The position numbers and the translations under genes are program-made. A model generated the notes under the pieces. That model ran no database searches and was not told the origin of the DNA. It saw only the letters and a list, made by a program, of their open reading frames with translations. From assembly GCA_024734555.1 (NCBI GenBank), contig JANPWX010000480.1, forward strand, positions 2,602,483 through 2,666,482: a stretch of DNA of 64,000 nucleotides. The letters run 5' to 3'. Within the stretch, counting starts at the first letter, position 1. Each line of letters opens with the position of its first letter. Shown here one piece after another: positions 45,901 through 54,661 of the stretch. The DNA is from Trochalopteron elliotii (taxonomy: Eukaryota; Chordata; Aves; Passeriformes; Leiothrichidae).

Positions 45901-48900
45901 CCCCTGTCACCTCGAGGGCACCCTGGTGCCATGTGTGGGTACATGCCTTTGTTTGCTTTCCCCCACACCACCACCAATGTCTGCAACAGGGGGGAAATCC
46001 AGCAACAATCAGATCAGCTGTTCACAAGGATCCACAGCATTAAATATTAAAAGCAGCCACACAAAGAGCTGAACACCACCAGCCTAATCAACATTTAATA
46101 AATCCCTGTGCCAAGGACAAGATGCATCAGAGGCATTAATACAATCCTGACCTGCTTCCATAAATTCAGGATGTAAGTGACTGGGCAAGGACTGCAGCTT
46201 CCAGTGGGGGCAGCTTCTCCTCCCAGCCCAGTGTCTCCATGGAAGGTGATGTCAAAACAGACTTTCAAGCCAATCAAGGGTTCCTTGACATGATGGGAAG
46301 TCACCTCCCTGTGAAGGCACCCATGTGCTGTGTAACACTCTGACAGTGGGGGTGAGGGTAGTTGTCACACACAGGCAGAGGTGTCCCATGCAGAGGACCC
46401 CCCAAAACTCCCCCCATGCACACACAGAGGGAGAGGAGCAGCTCCAAAGCCCTCAGGAGCAAAGCAGGCAGCCCAGTGGAGTGTGGGGCAGCAGAAATGC
46501 TGCATCCCCACGGACATATCTGCCCACCCCCAGGCCAGGGCTGCCCTGCCACCCCTCTCCTGTGTGTCCCCTCCCTCCCAGCACAGCAGAGGGGTGCAGG
46601 GCAGTGACAGGATCTCTGACACAGGGTTGTGTCTCTGCAGGTGCCAGCGGCAACACCGACAACAACGACTACAGTGGAGGTGGGTGCCACGGGGGGAGGT
46701 GACAGGGCAGGGGTGCTCTGTGTGTGTGTGTGCCTGTCACAAAGCTCTCTGTGTGCCCCACAGTGGAAGGTGACATGGGAAGGGTACTCTCTGTGTGTGT
46801 GTGTGCCTGTCACAAAGCTTTCTGTGCCCCACAGTGGGAGGTGACACAGGAGGGGTGGGAGGGGTGCCCCTCACCAAGCTCTGTGTGCCCCGCAGTGAGA
46901 GGTGACACAGGAGGGGTGCTGTGTGTGTGCCAAGCTCTCTGTGCCCCACAGTGGAAGGTGACAGGGCAGGGGTGCTCTGTGTGTGTGTGTGTGCCCATCA
47001 CCAAGCTCTCTCTGTGCCCCACAGTGGAAGGTGACATGGGAGGAGTGGGGTGTGTGTGTCCCTGTCACAAAGCTCTGTCTGTGCCCCACAGTGAATGGTG
47101 ACACAGGAAAGGTACTCTGTGTGTGTGTGTGTGTACCTGTCACCAAGCTCTCTTTGTGCCCCACAGTGGAAGGTGACATGTGAGGGGTGCTCTGTGGGTG
47201 TGTGTGTGCCCTGACCAAGCTCTCTGTGCCCCACAGTGGGAGGTGACACAGGAGGGGTGCTCTGTGTGTGTGCCAAGCTCTCTGTGCCCCACAGTGGAAG
47301 GTGACATGTGAGGGGTGCTCTGTTTGTGTGTGTGCCCTGACCAAGCTCTCTCTGTGCCCCACAGTGGGACGTGACACAGGAGGGGTGCTCTGTGTGTGTG
47401 CCCATCACCAAGCTGTGTGCCCCACAGTGGAAGGTGACATGTGAGGGGTGCTCTGTGGGTGTGTGTGCCCTGACCAAGCTCTCTCTGTGCCCCACAGTGG
47501 AAGGTGACATGTGAGGAGTGGGGTGTGTGTCCCTGTCACAAAGCTCTCTCTGTGCCCCACAGTGGGAGGTGACACAGGAGGGGTGGTCTGTGTGTGTGCC
47601 AAGCTCTCTGTACCCCACAGTGGAAGGTGACAGGGCAGGGGTGCTCTGTGTGTGTGTGTGCCCTGACCAAGCTCTCTCTGTGCCCCACAGTGGCAGAGAC
47701 AGGGACAATTGCTGGCATTGCCAGTGGCCTGGCCATGGCTCTCATCGGGGCTGTCTCCAGCTACATCTCCTACCAGCAGAAGAAGTTCTGCTTCAGCATC
47801 CAGCGTAAGTCTCCTTCCCCAGCAGCCCAGGGCACTCAGAACAGAGCCCCAGCCACAGGGCACAGAGCCCCAGCCACAGGGCACAGAGCCCCAGCCACAG
47901 GGCACTGAGCCCCCACCCCATTTCAGCCTTTGCACAGATAGGAATCCACCCCCGGGGCTCACACTGCCCCTCACACCCCACACAAACACAGCCCAAGAGC
48001 AAAGCATCAATACCAAACACAGTAAATGGGAAAAATAACCACATCCCACCCCAAAATAAACAAATCACCCCCCCCTTTAAAGCTCAGCAAGCAGTAAAAA
48101 CTCACCAGGCTGCAGGGAAGGAAGCAGGGGCAGTGTCTGCACCTGGGCCTTCAGCCCACTGCACCCTCAGCAGGTGTGTGAAAATCATTGCACTAAACTG
48201 CAAATTAATGCAGCAAAACTCACCATTGAACACCTTTTGCACGAGCTGCTCCTTAAAGCTGCTTGGTGCAAACATTGCAGGGGAGTCCTCACATCCTCAG
48301 CTCACAGCACTCACCTGACCATGGTGAGCTCCTGCAGCTCTTTTTGGGAGGGAACTTACAAGCAGCTGAATTACAAGCTCTTTTTTTCTTTTTTTTTTTT
48401 TAAATTAATCAATTGAAATCTCCTGTGAGTCCCATTTGCTCAAGGGAAAGGGTGTTTGGGGTTGGAAATTTCTGTTGGAATGGTGCTATTTTCCCAGTTG
48501 TGCCTGAAACAAACAGCATTTTGGTAAATTAGATCAGCAGGAAAAGTCAAATGAATGTGATGGAATGAAACACCCTTGTATATTCCCCTCACTTAAATGA
48601 TATTTTGGCAAGAATAAATAATAAAAAAAAAAATGGAGTAAAGGCTTTGATGAGGAGAAAGCTGAGAGACACAAAGCCCCAGAAAGGCAGCAGGAAATTA
48701 AAGTTAATTATAAAGGAGGATTAATTTAAGCCATCAGACATGGCATGCTGGGCTAATGTCAGGCCTTAGATGCATTGCAGTGCATGACAGAAATCTTAAG
48801 AGCTGTCAGCTGCTGCAAAAGTGACGTTTTATTGAAAAACATGAATTGCATTTGGTGTTACTCTAGCAAAACACACTTCTGGGTGGAGGGAGTGGTGGTG

Positions 48901-50815
48901 TGCAGTGACCACTCTCCTGACACACAGAGGAACAGGCTCAGTTCTTTCTCTTGCCCAGCTGTCCTTCAGCTTTGAGTCCCTCCTGAGGAGCATTTGCTGA
49001 TGATTCCTCCAAAGGACACGCACAAAGCTGCCTAGAACTCTTCATCCCACTTTCTTTTCTTACACCTCACCTCGTGCTCACCAGCCATGCCCTGGGCTGT
49101 GGCTCAGCCTCCTGCTGTCCCTGAGCTCTGGCTCTGCCTGGGCAGGGTGGAGCTGTGCCTCTCCTGCCTCCACAGCTGCTGGCTGCAGTGTCTCTGCTGC
49201 TGTAGGGACTTTATGGGGTTTTCTGGCCAGTTGCAGAACTTTTTTCTCCTGTGTCTTGGAGAAAGCAGCTGCTCCATTGCTGCCTGAGGCTCCTCCACAC
49301 TCCTTTGGCACCATTCCCTGCCTCCCTCCTTTGCTGGGACATACCAATGAGCCCTGTCCAAAACTGGTGGTGAGGCACAGCCTGTACCTACCACACCCTG
49401 AACCATGTTTAGATGTGCAAACAAGTTATAGATAACTAAAAAATGAATTCTGCATGGCCTGATTGCCTCAGGCTTCATTTACAGACCAGCACCTGAATCT
49501 CCTTCCCTGGTCCCTCTCTAATGGAGGGAGAGGGAACAGCACAGCACTCCCACCTCTGCCTTTCCCCTGAGAGGAGCTGCTGAGGATGCCTGAGGTCCAT
49601 GGCACACCCCAGATTGTGTTAACTCACCTCCAGCTCTGAGCTGGACCACCCCCTTCCTCCTGCCCACCCTCCTGCAGCCAGCCCTGCCCACCAGTGCCCA
49701 GCCCTGCTCCTCGGCTCCACTTGTTGATAACGCTGGGAACTTCTTTGCATTTAAATAAGGGACTTACTCGGGATTTGACACCCCACTGGGATCCTGCTTC
49801 ATCACCACAGCCCTGCTCTGAACTGCTTCTCGAAGCTCTGCATAACTTAGCTTTTAATGAGGCTGTGGCACATCTCAGCCCCTCTGCACCGCAGTCCTGT
49901 CCAGGAAACCTTCCTGCCTGCCTCCTCCCAGAGCTGAGCTCCTTAGGCAGGAATTAGCTGGGCTGTCTGGCCTGATAAAGATGAGGCAGGAGCCTCAGAC
50001 AAAAGAGCTGCTGCTGGAGCTGTGCCTGCCAGGAGCTCCGTGGGCACTTTGAAACCCAGCAAGTCTCAGCACTGGCTGGTGGGTTATCGAGGCTTCTGTG
50101 CTGCTGTCACTGCAGAGGAGGTTTCAGAAAGGTGTCTGGGCTGTTAAAGCTCTTAGGCTCACTTACCAGAGTTTTTTAAGGCATCAAAGCACATAATTTC
50201 ACTTTCTACCCTTCCCATCTCACCGTGTTTATTGTGCTTCTCAGAGGGACTGAACGCCGAGTACGTGAAAGGAGAAAACATGGAAGCCGTTGTCAGCGAG
50301 GAGCCCCAGGGTGAGAGCCTTGTCTCCCTTAGCCCTGCCTGCATCCCTGCACAAAAACTCCTTTACCCCGGGGCTGCCTGAGTGCCCCCGGGGCTGCATG
50401 GAGCTGCTGTGTCCCTTTGATGATGGCACTGCTTAGGTGATGCTACAGCTTTTGTGAAACACCCACCACGGTGCTTTTACCCCATTGCCCACACAAAGGA
50501 AAGGCTGGTAAGAGCCCAAGGAGCTCAGGCTGCAAACGATGGCAGTTAACATTTAGCTTTCATTTAGCCATTGAGAGTCTTGCACAAGAGAAGCATGATC
50601 TTTCTTTCAGTGACAGACAATCAAGGCTGCTGCAAAGGCTTTTCCAGTGTCACATGCAATCAGGCAGTGCTGGGCACCCGTTGCTTGTGCCCTGGTTGCA
50701 TCCTGTGCTATTGTACTCATGGGTTTCTCTCTCTCTCTCTCTCTCCCCAGTTAAATATTCAGTCCTGGAAACGCAGTCAGCAGAACCACCAAAACAAGAC
50801 AGTGCCAAGATATAA
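39880..50815 (+). CDS. CD99L2: CD99 antigen-like protein 2, ten visible coding exons (signal-peptide exon missing)
   Basis: Type I membrane glycoprotein of the CD99 family. Known family role: cell-cell adhesion at endothelial junctions and leukocyte transendothelial migration. Joining the ten exons listed separately below gives 716 nt, an open frame of 238 residues ending in TAA at 50,813-50,815. Residues 1-157 are an acidic, Thr/Pro/Lys-rich ectodomain with repeated DLADAL-like words and TTT/TTTTK/TTRAP stretches suited to O-glycosylation. Residues about 162-185 form the transmembrane helix (starts GTIAGIASG, with a GxxxG motif). QQKKFCFSIQ follows, then a tail containing GLNAEYVKGEN, EEPQVKYS and QSAEPP. 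The transmembrane and tail blocks match what I recall of human CD99L2 almost residue for residue, which separates it from CD99 itself. Every intron is phase 1. With a normal signal peptide of about 25 residues the protein would be about 260 residues, the family length. Exon 1 is not seen; the best place for it is the gap at 28,867-29,266 in the CpG-rich region. The convergent MTMR1 neighbour supports orthology. Confidence 0.95.
41213..41251 (+). CDS. CD99L2: CD99L2 exon 3 (short Pro/Lys/Gly linker)
   Basis: 39 nt, phase 1-1. The acceptor is TTTTGTCACAG and the donor ATAG|GTGAGA. It encodes PTPKGPRKPAGGI plus a split Gly. A second possible donor, GCAG|GTGGGA, lies 9 nt upstream (exon end 41,242). 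It keeps the frame and would remove three residues. The exon is small and low in complexity, so it is the least certain of the set, but phase and splice sites fit exactly. Confidence 0.78.
   Translation, partial: PLPRAPGSQQVG
42650..42739 (+). CDS. CD99L2: CD99L2 exon 4 (DLADFF acidic motif plus Thr/Pro/Lys linker)
   Basis: 90 nt, phase 1-1, acceptor CTTCTCTCCTGCAG, donor CCAG|GTAATG. It encodes DLADFFDTPVETTTKPAKP followed by TPKPFPRPGKP. The opening DLADFF is a variant of the repeated DLADAL word of this family and the remainder is a basic, proline-rich, probably O-glycosylated stalk. Only 193 bp separate it from exon 5. Confidence 0.92.
42933..43013 (+). CDS. CD99L2: CD99L2 exon 5 (TTTTK...TTRAP stalk)
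   Basis: 81 nt, phase 1-1. A long pyrimidine tract precedes the acceptor CCCTTCAG; the donor is CCAG|GTGAGC. It encodes DSGLWDVIRTTTTKQPKTT then RAPPKHNP. The W-x-x-x-x-TTTTK-P-TTRAP pattern closely resembles human CD99L2 (the W..HVTTTTKRPVTTRAP type segment, from memory), making this one of the most diagnostic ectodomain exons. Confidence 0.94.
43869..43961 (+). CDS. CD99L2: CD99L2 exon 6 (DLDLADALDEKND motif)
   Basis: 93 nt, phase 1-1, acceptor CTTGTTTTGTAG. It encodes AKNPMDLDLADALDEKNDR then KDPGRPDLKPGE. DLADALD..ND is the strongest family signature in the ectodomain. Two overlapping donors are possible: CCAG|GTGAAG (end 43,955) and GAAG|GTAGGC (end 43,961). They differ by six nt (Gly-Glu) and both keep phase 1; I took the downstream one, but the choice is uncertain. 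Confidence 0.93.
45565..45627 (+). CDS. CD99L2: CD99L2 exon 7 (FSDDDLASIVDGG motif)
   Basis: 63 nt, phase 1-1, acceptor CCTTTGAAAG, donor AAGG|GTGAGT. It encodes GFSDDDLASIVDGGYSPDKKK, equivalent to the FSDKDLEDIV...Y.PDKGK segment of human CD99L2 (from memory). The acceptor has a weak pyrimidine tract, but the coding match is clear. Confidence 0.93.
46641..46679 (+). CDS. CD99L2: CD99L2 exon 8 (juxtamembrane linker)
   Basis: 39 nt, phase 1-1, acceptor TGTGTCTCTGCAG, donor GGAG|GTGGGT. It encodes GASGNTDNNDYSG, a small polar linker just before the membrane segment; NDY.SG recalls the G.NDDPGSG linker of mammals. The last bases of the exon, ACAGTGGAG|GT, resemble the ACAGTGGAAGGTGACA core of the tandem array that starts immediately downstream, so the exon end itself appears to belong to that repeat family. 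Confidence 0.88.
46680..47690 (+). repeat. Tandem minisatellite of about 14 units carrying copies of the exon-9 splice acceptor
   Basis: The whole 1,011-bp intron between CD99L2 exons 8 and 9 is a degenerate tandem array. Each unit reads roughly AGGTGACA(CA/GG)..., a GTG-rich run with (GT)n, CACCAAGCTCTCT, then GTGCCCCACAG|TGG. By eye the AGs of the acceptor-like core end at 46,763, 46,834, 46,895, 46,951, 47,024, 47,091, 47,166, 47,236, 47,294, 47,364, 47,427, 47,497, 47,562 and 47,620. The true exon-9 acceptor at 47,690 is the fifteenth. Spacing is 56-75 bp, most often about 70. The array also produces long spurious reading frames on the minus strand (for example 46,998-47,708). Confidence 0.93.
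47691..47804 (+). CDS. CD99L2: CD99L2 exon 9 (transmembrane helix)
   Basis: 114 nt, phase 1-1. It encodes V-AETGTIAGIASGLAMAL then IGAVSSYISYQQKKFCFSIQ. The hydrophobic stretch of about 24 residues with small residues (GxxxG, GA) is the single membrane span; the following QQKK is the positive-inside stop-transfer signal. This is the most conserved part of CD99L2. The first 15 bases, TGGCAGAGACAGGGA, resemble the start of the upstream repeat units (TGGAAGGTGACAGGG), so the repeat probably arose from this junction. The donor is C|GTAAGT. Confidence 0.97.
47841..47903 (+). repeat. 21-bp minisatellite, three perfect copies
   Basis: ACAGAGCCCCAGCCACAGGG plus C is repeated three times without a mismatch, followed by a broken fourth copy. 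It lies 36 bp inside the intron after exon 9. It is unrelated in sequence to the array before exon 9. No function is suggested. Confidence 0.92.
50245..50310 (+). CDS. CD99L2: CD99L2 exon 10 (cytoplasmic tail, first part)
   Basis: 66 nt, phase 1-1, acceptor TTGTGCTTCTCAG, donor CAGG|GTGAGA. It encodes QGLNAEYVKGENMEAVVSEE then PQ. GLNA(E/D)YVKGEN and EEPQ are the conserved juxtamembrane cytoplasmic residues of CD99L2. Confidence 0.96.
50726..50745 (+). repeat. (TC)n microsatellite forming the exon-11 polypyrimidine tract
   Basis: Ten TC dinucleotides immediately before CCCCAG|TT of CD99L2 exon 11. The splice-site pyrimidine tract is therefore a length-variable microsatellite. Confidence 0.9.
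50751..50815 (+). CDS. CD99L2: CD99L2 exon 11 (C-terminus and stop)
   Basis: 65 coding nt to TAA. It encodes VKYSVLETQSAEPPKQDSAK then I. VKYS.L.TQSAEPP is the family's C-terminal signature; the last residues differ from the proline-rich mammalian end. The acceptor is preceded by an almost pure (TC)n tract (50,726-50,745) that serves as polypyrimidine tract. The 3' UTR continues downstream. Confidence 0.96.
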
Positions 50816-53800
50816 AGTGTGACCCAGGGCTAGAAAATAGTCAGCAGCAACAGAGATCTTACATGCTTGTAATTTAGCTTTTAATTTAATTTGACTCCAA
50901 AGCTATTTAATGTGTATTTAGGCTTGAACTGGCTTTTTATTGCTCTAGGCTTTAGGGTTAGACTGGTAGCATGTGTTTATTTTTTTTGTGAAGAGGTTTA
51001 TGTTTACATCGAAGTAGTAGTGTAGGATTGTTGTGCACTTGTATGGAAATCCACACAAGGTGGAAATCCACAGAAGGTCCTTCAGCTGTGGTCAGTTTTC
51101 AAGAGTTTACAGGTATGAGGACAGTGAAGTGCCTGTAAATAGCAATCCAAAGCCAAACCCTGCAAAGCCTCCAGCCACCTCCTGCCACGGGCTCTGGGCA
51201 GTGTCACTTCCAGCAGTGTCACTGGGGACAAAGCTGCACATTTCCCCAGGGTGCCCTGCAGTCCTTCCTGTAGCCACACCTAAAAATGAAGTGCCTGTGC
51301 TGAGTCCTCGTGTGGGGCTGAGCCAGTGACTCCCTGCTCCAGGCCAGGAGTTGAGGATGCTTCACCATCACCACCCAGAGCTGGGCTTCTGACCAAAGGA
51401 CCTGACTGTCACCCCAAGTGACAAATGCAGTTGACAGTTGTGTGTGCAGTGTTCAGTTTCAGCAAATGCCATCTGAATGCTCCACTGTGCTGCACATCAG
51501 AATGGAACTGAAGTGATACACTTTGTCTTAAGCTGCACATGGGGAAGTTTAGGTCAGACATCAGGAAAAAAATTCCTCACTTGAAAGAGTGATTGGGCAC
51601 TGGAATTGTCTGCCCAGGGAGGTGGTGGAGTCACTGTCCCTGGAATGTTTAAAAAAGGCTGGATGTGACACTCAGTGCCATGGTTTAGCTGATGGGCAGG
51701 TGTTAGGTTAGCTCATAGGTTGGAGTGGATGACCTCAAAGGTCTTTCCAACCTGGTTCATTCTGTGATTGTCTCTGAGCTGAGATATCTACGTTGTCAAT
51801 TAGAGCTGTGTCCATATGGATGCTTTCAAGGACAGGTTCAGATCTCAGTCACACTAGAACAAGTGACAGATCTCACCCAAAAGAAAATAAACAAAGCAGG
51901 TATCTGTTAAGACCTTTAATGCTCAGTACCACAACAGAAGTCAAGCTTAACAAGATGCAGTGCCCTCCTTCTTTTATCAGCAGCTATCAGGAGTGCTCCC
52001 AGGCACCCAGAGGCAGGAAAAGGATTTAAGCTTCACCCTTTGTGTCACTGGCTAAGCTTTAAAAAAGGCAGTACCTCCGGAGAGGACGAATCCTCCATCA
52101 CTGTCCTGCACGGGGTTCCTGCAGCTGCCTGGGGAGCACTGGGCTGTGAGAGGTGCTCAGCAGGACACTGGGCTGCAGCAGGACAGTGCACACACAGCCC
52201 CTGCCACGCTGCCAAACTGCTGCCTTCACCCCACCTTCACTATCCTGCAGGAATTTCTGTTTGGATTTCTAATCCCTCCCCAGCAACCTCTTTGACTGCT
52301 GCTAAAATGTGGATAACTGCCACCTTCCAATACATTTTTCCAAATCGATGGTTGCTTAAAAAGCATGCTCTCAAGTGAAGGAAATTCCACTTTACACGGT
52401 GTAAGAGGTACTCACTGTTTATTTATAAACCTGAAATGTGAGAAAATTCTGCATTTTATGAACGTGTGTTAAGAAAACCAAGCCTTTCAGTGATGTACAA
52501 ATTCACAGCTTTCAGGTAGACATGACTTCCAGAAGGCCCTGCCAGGAGGTGAATGAGCCCAGGAGCTTTGCTGTCTAACAGCTCCATTTGGAAGGAAATT
52601 GCCTAGTAACTTGGTTAAGTATTTTGCAATAGCTGCACAATCCTTTATGCTCTTTTTAACAGTTGCATTTTTAAAGCCTTATACTTGCTCTGGCAGAACA
52701 GCTACAGTGGTTTATAAGGTGCCTCACAACTATTCAGAACACTTAGGCTGCAACAATACTACCCTGAACTACTGCTGCTTTGTTTTATGAACGTGTTTGG
52801 CATAGGAAAGAAATGTTAATAATTGGCTCAGATAATGGAAGCATGGGAAAGAGATGGGATGCACAGTTTGCTGGCTCCCAGAGAAGGGTTTTCATGGAGG
52901 AAATTGGTCTGCAGAATTTGCAACAGGAGCTCAGGTGCTGGCTAAGCCACACTGGTGAGTTTGTGTTATCTCCAGTCCCAAGCACCAGCACTTGTTTTTT
53001 GTTCCTGCCCAAACACATCTGAAAGCTGTAGCATGAAATGTGTTTTCTGTAAGTTATTGTAGATGAAGTGTCACCACAGGGCACTGAGGATCACCAGAAG
53101 CTGTTTTCCCAGCTCAGTGCCCATAATTCCTCCTCTCCCTTTGCCAGTGACCACGTTCCTGCAGCTGCAGGTCCCAGTTTTCACCCTGCCCTGCCTGTTT
53201 GACCAGAGAGTCAAAAATCAGTGTGGTTTAAAGAGTCCAGCACTACCCCTCCTCTGGGGAACTCTTACACAGGCACAGAGGGAGCACAAGGCTCATTCAA
53301 AATACTGCAGGTCACAAATTTATCAAAGAAAAGCAGCAAGAGGTTCCACTGGAAAACCCACCACAGGTTTTGGGGCTCAGAAGCTGCTGCTTTGCCCAAG
53401 GCTCCTCTACTCTTTCTATACTATTTACACCTTAGTGTAATGTGTAGGTGTGTGGAAATCCATCAATGCACAGTGAAAGAGAACACTTCCAAAGTGAATA
53501 GCAACAGAACTCAAGATTTCCTTCTCTAGGATTTCAACTAAGAAAATACTTGCAAATCCTGCAGTAGAGAAATTAGGCTTGGCCTTCTCCTCAAAGAGTC
53601 TTAGTGGTAAATGCCAGCAAAGGCTCAAATGTTGTTTTATTGCTGTTTGTCCCCTCTTCCATCTGAACTGCCACCAGTCTCTGAGGAACAGGGAGTTTAT
53701 ACATCATCTACAGTTTAAGCATTGTAGCAACAGAGAGGTTTCCTGTGAATTTTCCTAGTAGTGATCCAAGTTCTGGAACAGCTGACCCAGCACTGACCTC

Positions 53801-54661
53801 TACTTTGATTTAATTACTATTTATTCACTTTAAATTGGGATATGGATTTTTTAAAAATCCTGCATTTAAGCTCTGTATACATGGCATGAACTTTCTTGTC
53901 CTTTATAAAAAAGGCAATAAACCACTAGAAAATTGGTTTGCTTTTTTTTTTCCCATGAGTCCAAAACCTATATATATATATACAGACATCCTGAGAGTTT
54001 TTGTACTATGTATGCTGTGAGTTCTTTTTTTTCTTATGACACCTCACTTCTAAAGCGATTTTAAATGGCAATAAAATGATTCAAAAAAGGTTTGTCAAAG
54101 GTTTGACAGAGAAAAGAGAGAACTGAAAGAATTCAGCTGGCTCTTTTCGTGTTTATTCTTTCAATTACTTGCATTTTCCTTTGGCAGTACTTCCTTTCAG
54201 ATTCCTCAGCTGAGAATACTGACATGAATTTCAGATCTTTTTGGCACTATAAACTCAGTGATTTTCATGCAACCCCACTAACGAACCCTTACAAGTGCTC
54301 CACTGTCATCCTTAACTACTCATTTGTTGTGATAAAAGTGGAATTAGTCCATAGTACTGATTCAGATTCTGAAAAAGAAGGATCAGTCACAGGCTGAGGC
54401 TTCAAAAATTGCTCCTCTGACAGATGAGGTTCAGGAAGAAAGGAAGTTCAGAAACAAGGGGGCTGTGGAATTAGAGAACCCTTTATTTTGAGTGAAGTTC
54501 TAACTCAGAAGCAAGACAGAATTCCTTGCTGCTGAAGAAGTGACCTGTACCAAATGAAAATTGAATGTTACACTGTAACAAAATACATTTTGTTAATGTG
54601 TGTGTAAGGGCCAGGGGGGTAAAAACCAGAATTTAACTACCTTTGGAAAACACCAAATAAA
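50816..54661 (+). other. CD99L2: Likely CD99L2 3' UTR and candidate poly(A) signals
   Basis: No coding exon is seen here. Canonical AATAAA words on the plus strand lie at 51,886-51,891, 53,916-53,921, 54,070-54,075 and 54,656-54,661. The run just after the stop is AT-rich with TTTAATTTAATTT-like words typical of a vertebrate 3' UTR. A CR1 fragment interrupts it at about 51,545-51,771. Which signal is used cannot be decided from sequence alone, so the end coordinate is only the last candidate. Confidence 0.5.
51545..51771 (+). mobile_element. CR1-type LINE 3' fragment
   Basis: The order of words matches the CR1 3' end: AGGTCAGACATCAGGAAAAAA, CACTGGAATTGTCTGCCCAGGGAGGTGG.GGAGTCACTGTCCCTGGA, then TGGATGACCTCAAAGGTC, TTTCCAACCTGG and ATTCTGTGATTG. 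It is heavily 5'-truncated and diverged. It lies about 730 bp after the CD99L2 stop and may be transcribed as part of the 3' UTR. Confidence 0.88.

Noticed and set aside
46325..47183. Plus-strand Cys/Val-rich frames across the same array
   Set aside because: Same cause: (GT)n-rich repeat units read as VCVC; the intron position between exons 8 and 9 is clear.
46998..47708. 236-codon minus-strand open frame (and 46,871-47,377, 47,405-48,049)
   Set aside because: The repetitive Cys/His/Thr protein is only the translation of the splice-site minisatellite; the repeat unit, not selection, keeps it open.
49087..49287. Cys/Leu-rich frame in the exon 9-10 intron
   Set aside because: CTG/TGC-rich composition only; no splice sites in phase with CD99L2.
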